From Paludibacteraceae bacterium (GTDB taxonomy: Bacteria > Bacteroidota > Bacteroidia > Bacteroidales > Paludibacteraceae), in NCBI GenBank assembly GCA_017965125.1, contig JAGCQO010000188.1, forward strand, positions 1 to 5,651: DNA of 5,651 nt, given 5' to 3'. The notes beneath the pieces are model-generated. The model ran no database searches, was not told where the DNA came from, and was given only the letters and a program-made list of their open reading frames with translations. The number at the start of each line of letters is the position of its first letter. The stretch's first letter is position 1. Shown one piece after another: positions 4,743-5,651 of the stretch. Both the position numbers and the translations under genes were made by a program.

Positions 4743-5651
4743 ATGGAATACAAATTCAACGAGATTGAGAAAAAGTGGCAAGAATACTGGAGAAAGAACA
4801 AGACTTACCACGTGGAGATAAACGACAAGCCTAAGTGCTACGTGCTCGACATGTTCCCTTACCCTTCTGGAGCCGGTCTGCACGTAGGTCATCCGCTGGG
4901 CTACATCGCATCAGACATATACAGCCGATACAAACGTTTGCAAGGATTCAACGTGCTGCACCCTATGGGCTACGACGCATACGGACTGCCAGCTGAGCAG
5001 TACGCCATACAGACAGGACAGCACCCTGCCATAACTACCACAAAAAACATCGCCCGCTACCGTGAGCAGCTCGACAAGATAGGCTTCTGCTTCGACTGGG
5101 ACAGAGAGGTGAAGACATGCTCGCCCGACTACTACAAGTGGACGCAGTGGGCATTCCAGCAAATGTTCAACTCGTTCTACTGCAACAAGCAGCAGAAGGC
5201 ATTGCCTATAGAGAAACTCATCAAGCGATTCGAGACAAAGGGAACGCTGAGCGACGACGGCGGCGTGATAAAAGTGGCTTGCTCGGAGGAGTTGAGCTTC
5301 ACTGCCGACGAGTGGAACTCATGGGACGAGGTGAAGAAGCAGCAGGTGCTGATGAACTACCGCATCGCATACCTCGGCGACACAATGGTGAACTGGTGTC
5401 CGAAGCTCGGCACTGTGCTTGCCAACGACGAGGTTGTCGATGGAGTGTCGGTGCGTGGCGGATACCCTGTGGTGCAGAAGAAGATGCGCCAATGGTGCTT
5501 GCGTGTCAGCGCATACGCACAGAGACGGCTCGACGGACTTGACGTCATCGACTGGAGCGACTCGATAAAGGAGACCCAGAAGAACTGGATCGGCCGTTCG
5601 GAGGGTACTGAGGTGGAGTTCTCGGTGAAGGACTCCGACGTGAAGTTCACA
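4743..5651 (+). CDS. leuS: Leucine--tRNA ligase (LeuRS), N-terminal 303 residues (runs off right edge)
   Basis: LeuRS is a class I synthetase that charges tRNA-Leu with leucine in the cytoplasm and edits mischarged tRNA. The frame is open from ATG 4743-4745 to the window edge, exactly 303 codons. Visible landmarks: [12 protein letters not shown] (5-16), the start of the synthetase; [19 protein letters not shown] (36-54) containing the HIGH-type ATP motif HVGH (47-50); [15 protein letters not shown] (75-89); NWCP (217-220); [11 protein letters not shown] (224-234); and NWIGRSEG (281-288), which leads into the CP1 editing domain. The KMSKS loop and tRNA-binding domains should lie past the edge. 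Compared with E. coli LeuRS there are about 60 extra residues before NWCP (roughly 147-206). I see no CxxC pair after [11 protein letters not shown], where E. coli has a Cys-containing segment. An A-rich leader without Shine-Dalgarno precedes the start. The product is certain; the fragment is about a third of the usual length. Confidence 0.97.
   Translation, partial: MEYKFNEIEKKWQEYWRKNKTYHVEINDKPKCYVLDMFPYPSGAGLHVGHPLGYIASDIYSRYKRLQGFNVLHPMGYDAYGLPAEQYAIQTGQHPAITTTKNIARYREQLDKIGFCFDWDREVKTCSPDYYKWTQWAFQQMFNSFYCNKQQKALPIEKLIKRFETKGTLSDDGGVIKVACSEELSFTADEWNSWDEVKKQQVLMNYRIAYLGDTMVNWCPKLGTVLANDEVVDGVSVRGGYPVVQKKMRQWCLRVSAYAQRRLDGLDVIDWSDSIKETQKNWIGRSEGTEVEFSVKDSDVKFT

Noticed and set aside
4541..4801. 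Minus-strand frame with hydrophobic Phe/Leu-rich product across the helicase-leuS intergenic region
   Set aside because: The hydrophobicity comes from A/T-rich leader sequence. It runs antisense into the leuS start, has no motif, and covers both candidate promoters.
5117..5542. 141-codon open frame within leuS in another frame
   Set aside because: leuS is unbroken through this region with clear motifs. This frame is Arg/Ala-rich with no recognisable domain.

Overview
The window looks like chromosomal DNA of a Bacteroidota bacterium, most likely of the order Bacteroidales (a Prevotella/Bacteroides-like genome). Three things point there. The promoter-like sites fit the Bacteroidota pattern (TTTG, about 20 bp, TAnnTTTG). 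Start codons are preceded by A/T-rich leaders without Shine-Dalgarno sequences. The LeuRS fragment carries a long insertion ahead of NWCP that I associate with Bacteroidota enzymes. The species cannot be fixed from this sequence. I see no tRNA, rRNA, CRISPR array, insertion sequence, integrase or attachment site.

Layout from left to right. The 5' part of a corA-type magnesium/divalent-cation channel gene (minus strand) runs off the left edge. Next is rsmA/ksgA (minus strand), the 16S rRNA adenine dimethyltransferase, with a very good Bacteroidota-type promoter at 1857-1888. A divergent gap then leads to a plus-strand gene for a four-helix GtrA-family membrane protein. This gene converges on, and overlaps by 38 bp, a minus-strand dihydropteroate synthase gene. 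The synthase gene starts directly after the stop codon of a minus-strand DEAD-box RNA helicase gene. A 223-bp divergent intergenic region separates the helicase from leuS (plus strand), which runs off the right edge.

Most of the window is housekeeping: rRNA modification, RNA remodelling, tRNA charging, Mg2+ uptake and folate synthesis. The most noteworthy gene is the dihydropteroate synthase. Its sequence is not that of ordinary bacterial FolP but closely resembles the mobile sulfonamide-resistance enzymes (Sul1/2/3). Yet it sits in a plain chromosomal context with a helicase, and it has Asn where Sul1 has the Phe reported to discriminate against sulfonamides. It is a candidate chromosomal relative of the sul family, perhaps a second folP in its genome.

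The two divergent intergenic regions also deserve a look. Each holds opposing -7-like boxes placed so that the two transcription directions should interfere. The leuS leader has an imperfect hairpin and a 25-codon candidate leader ORF. All promoter and leader calls come from reading the sequence by eye.
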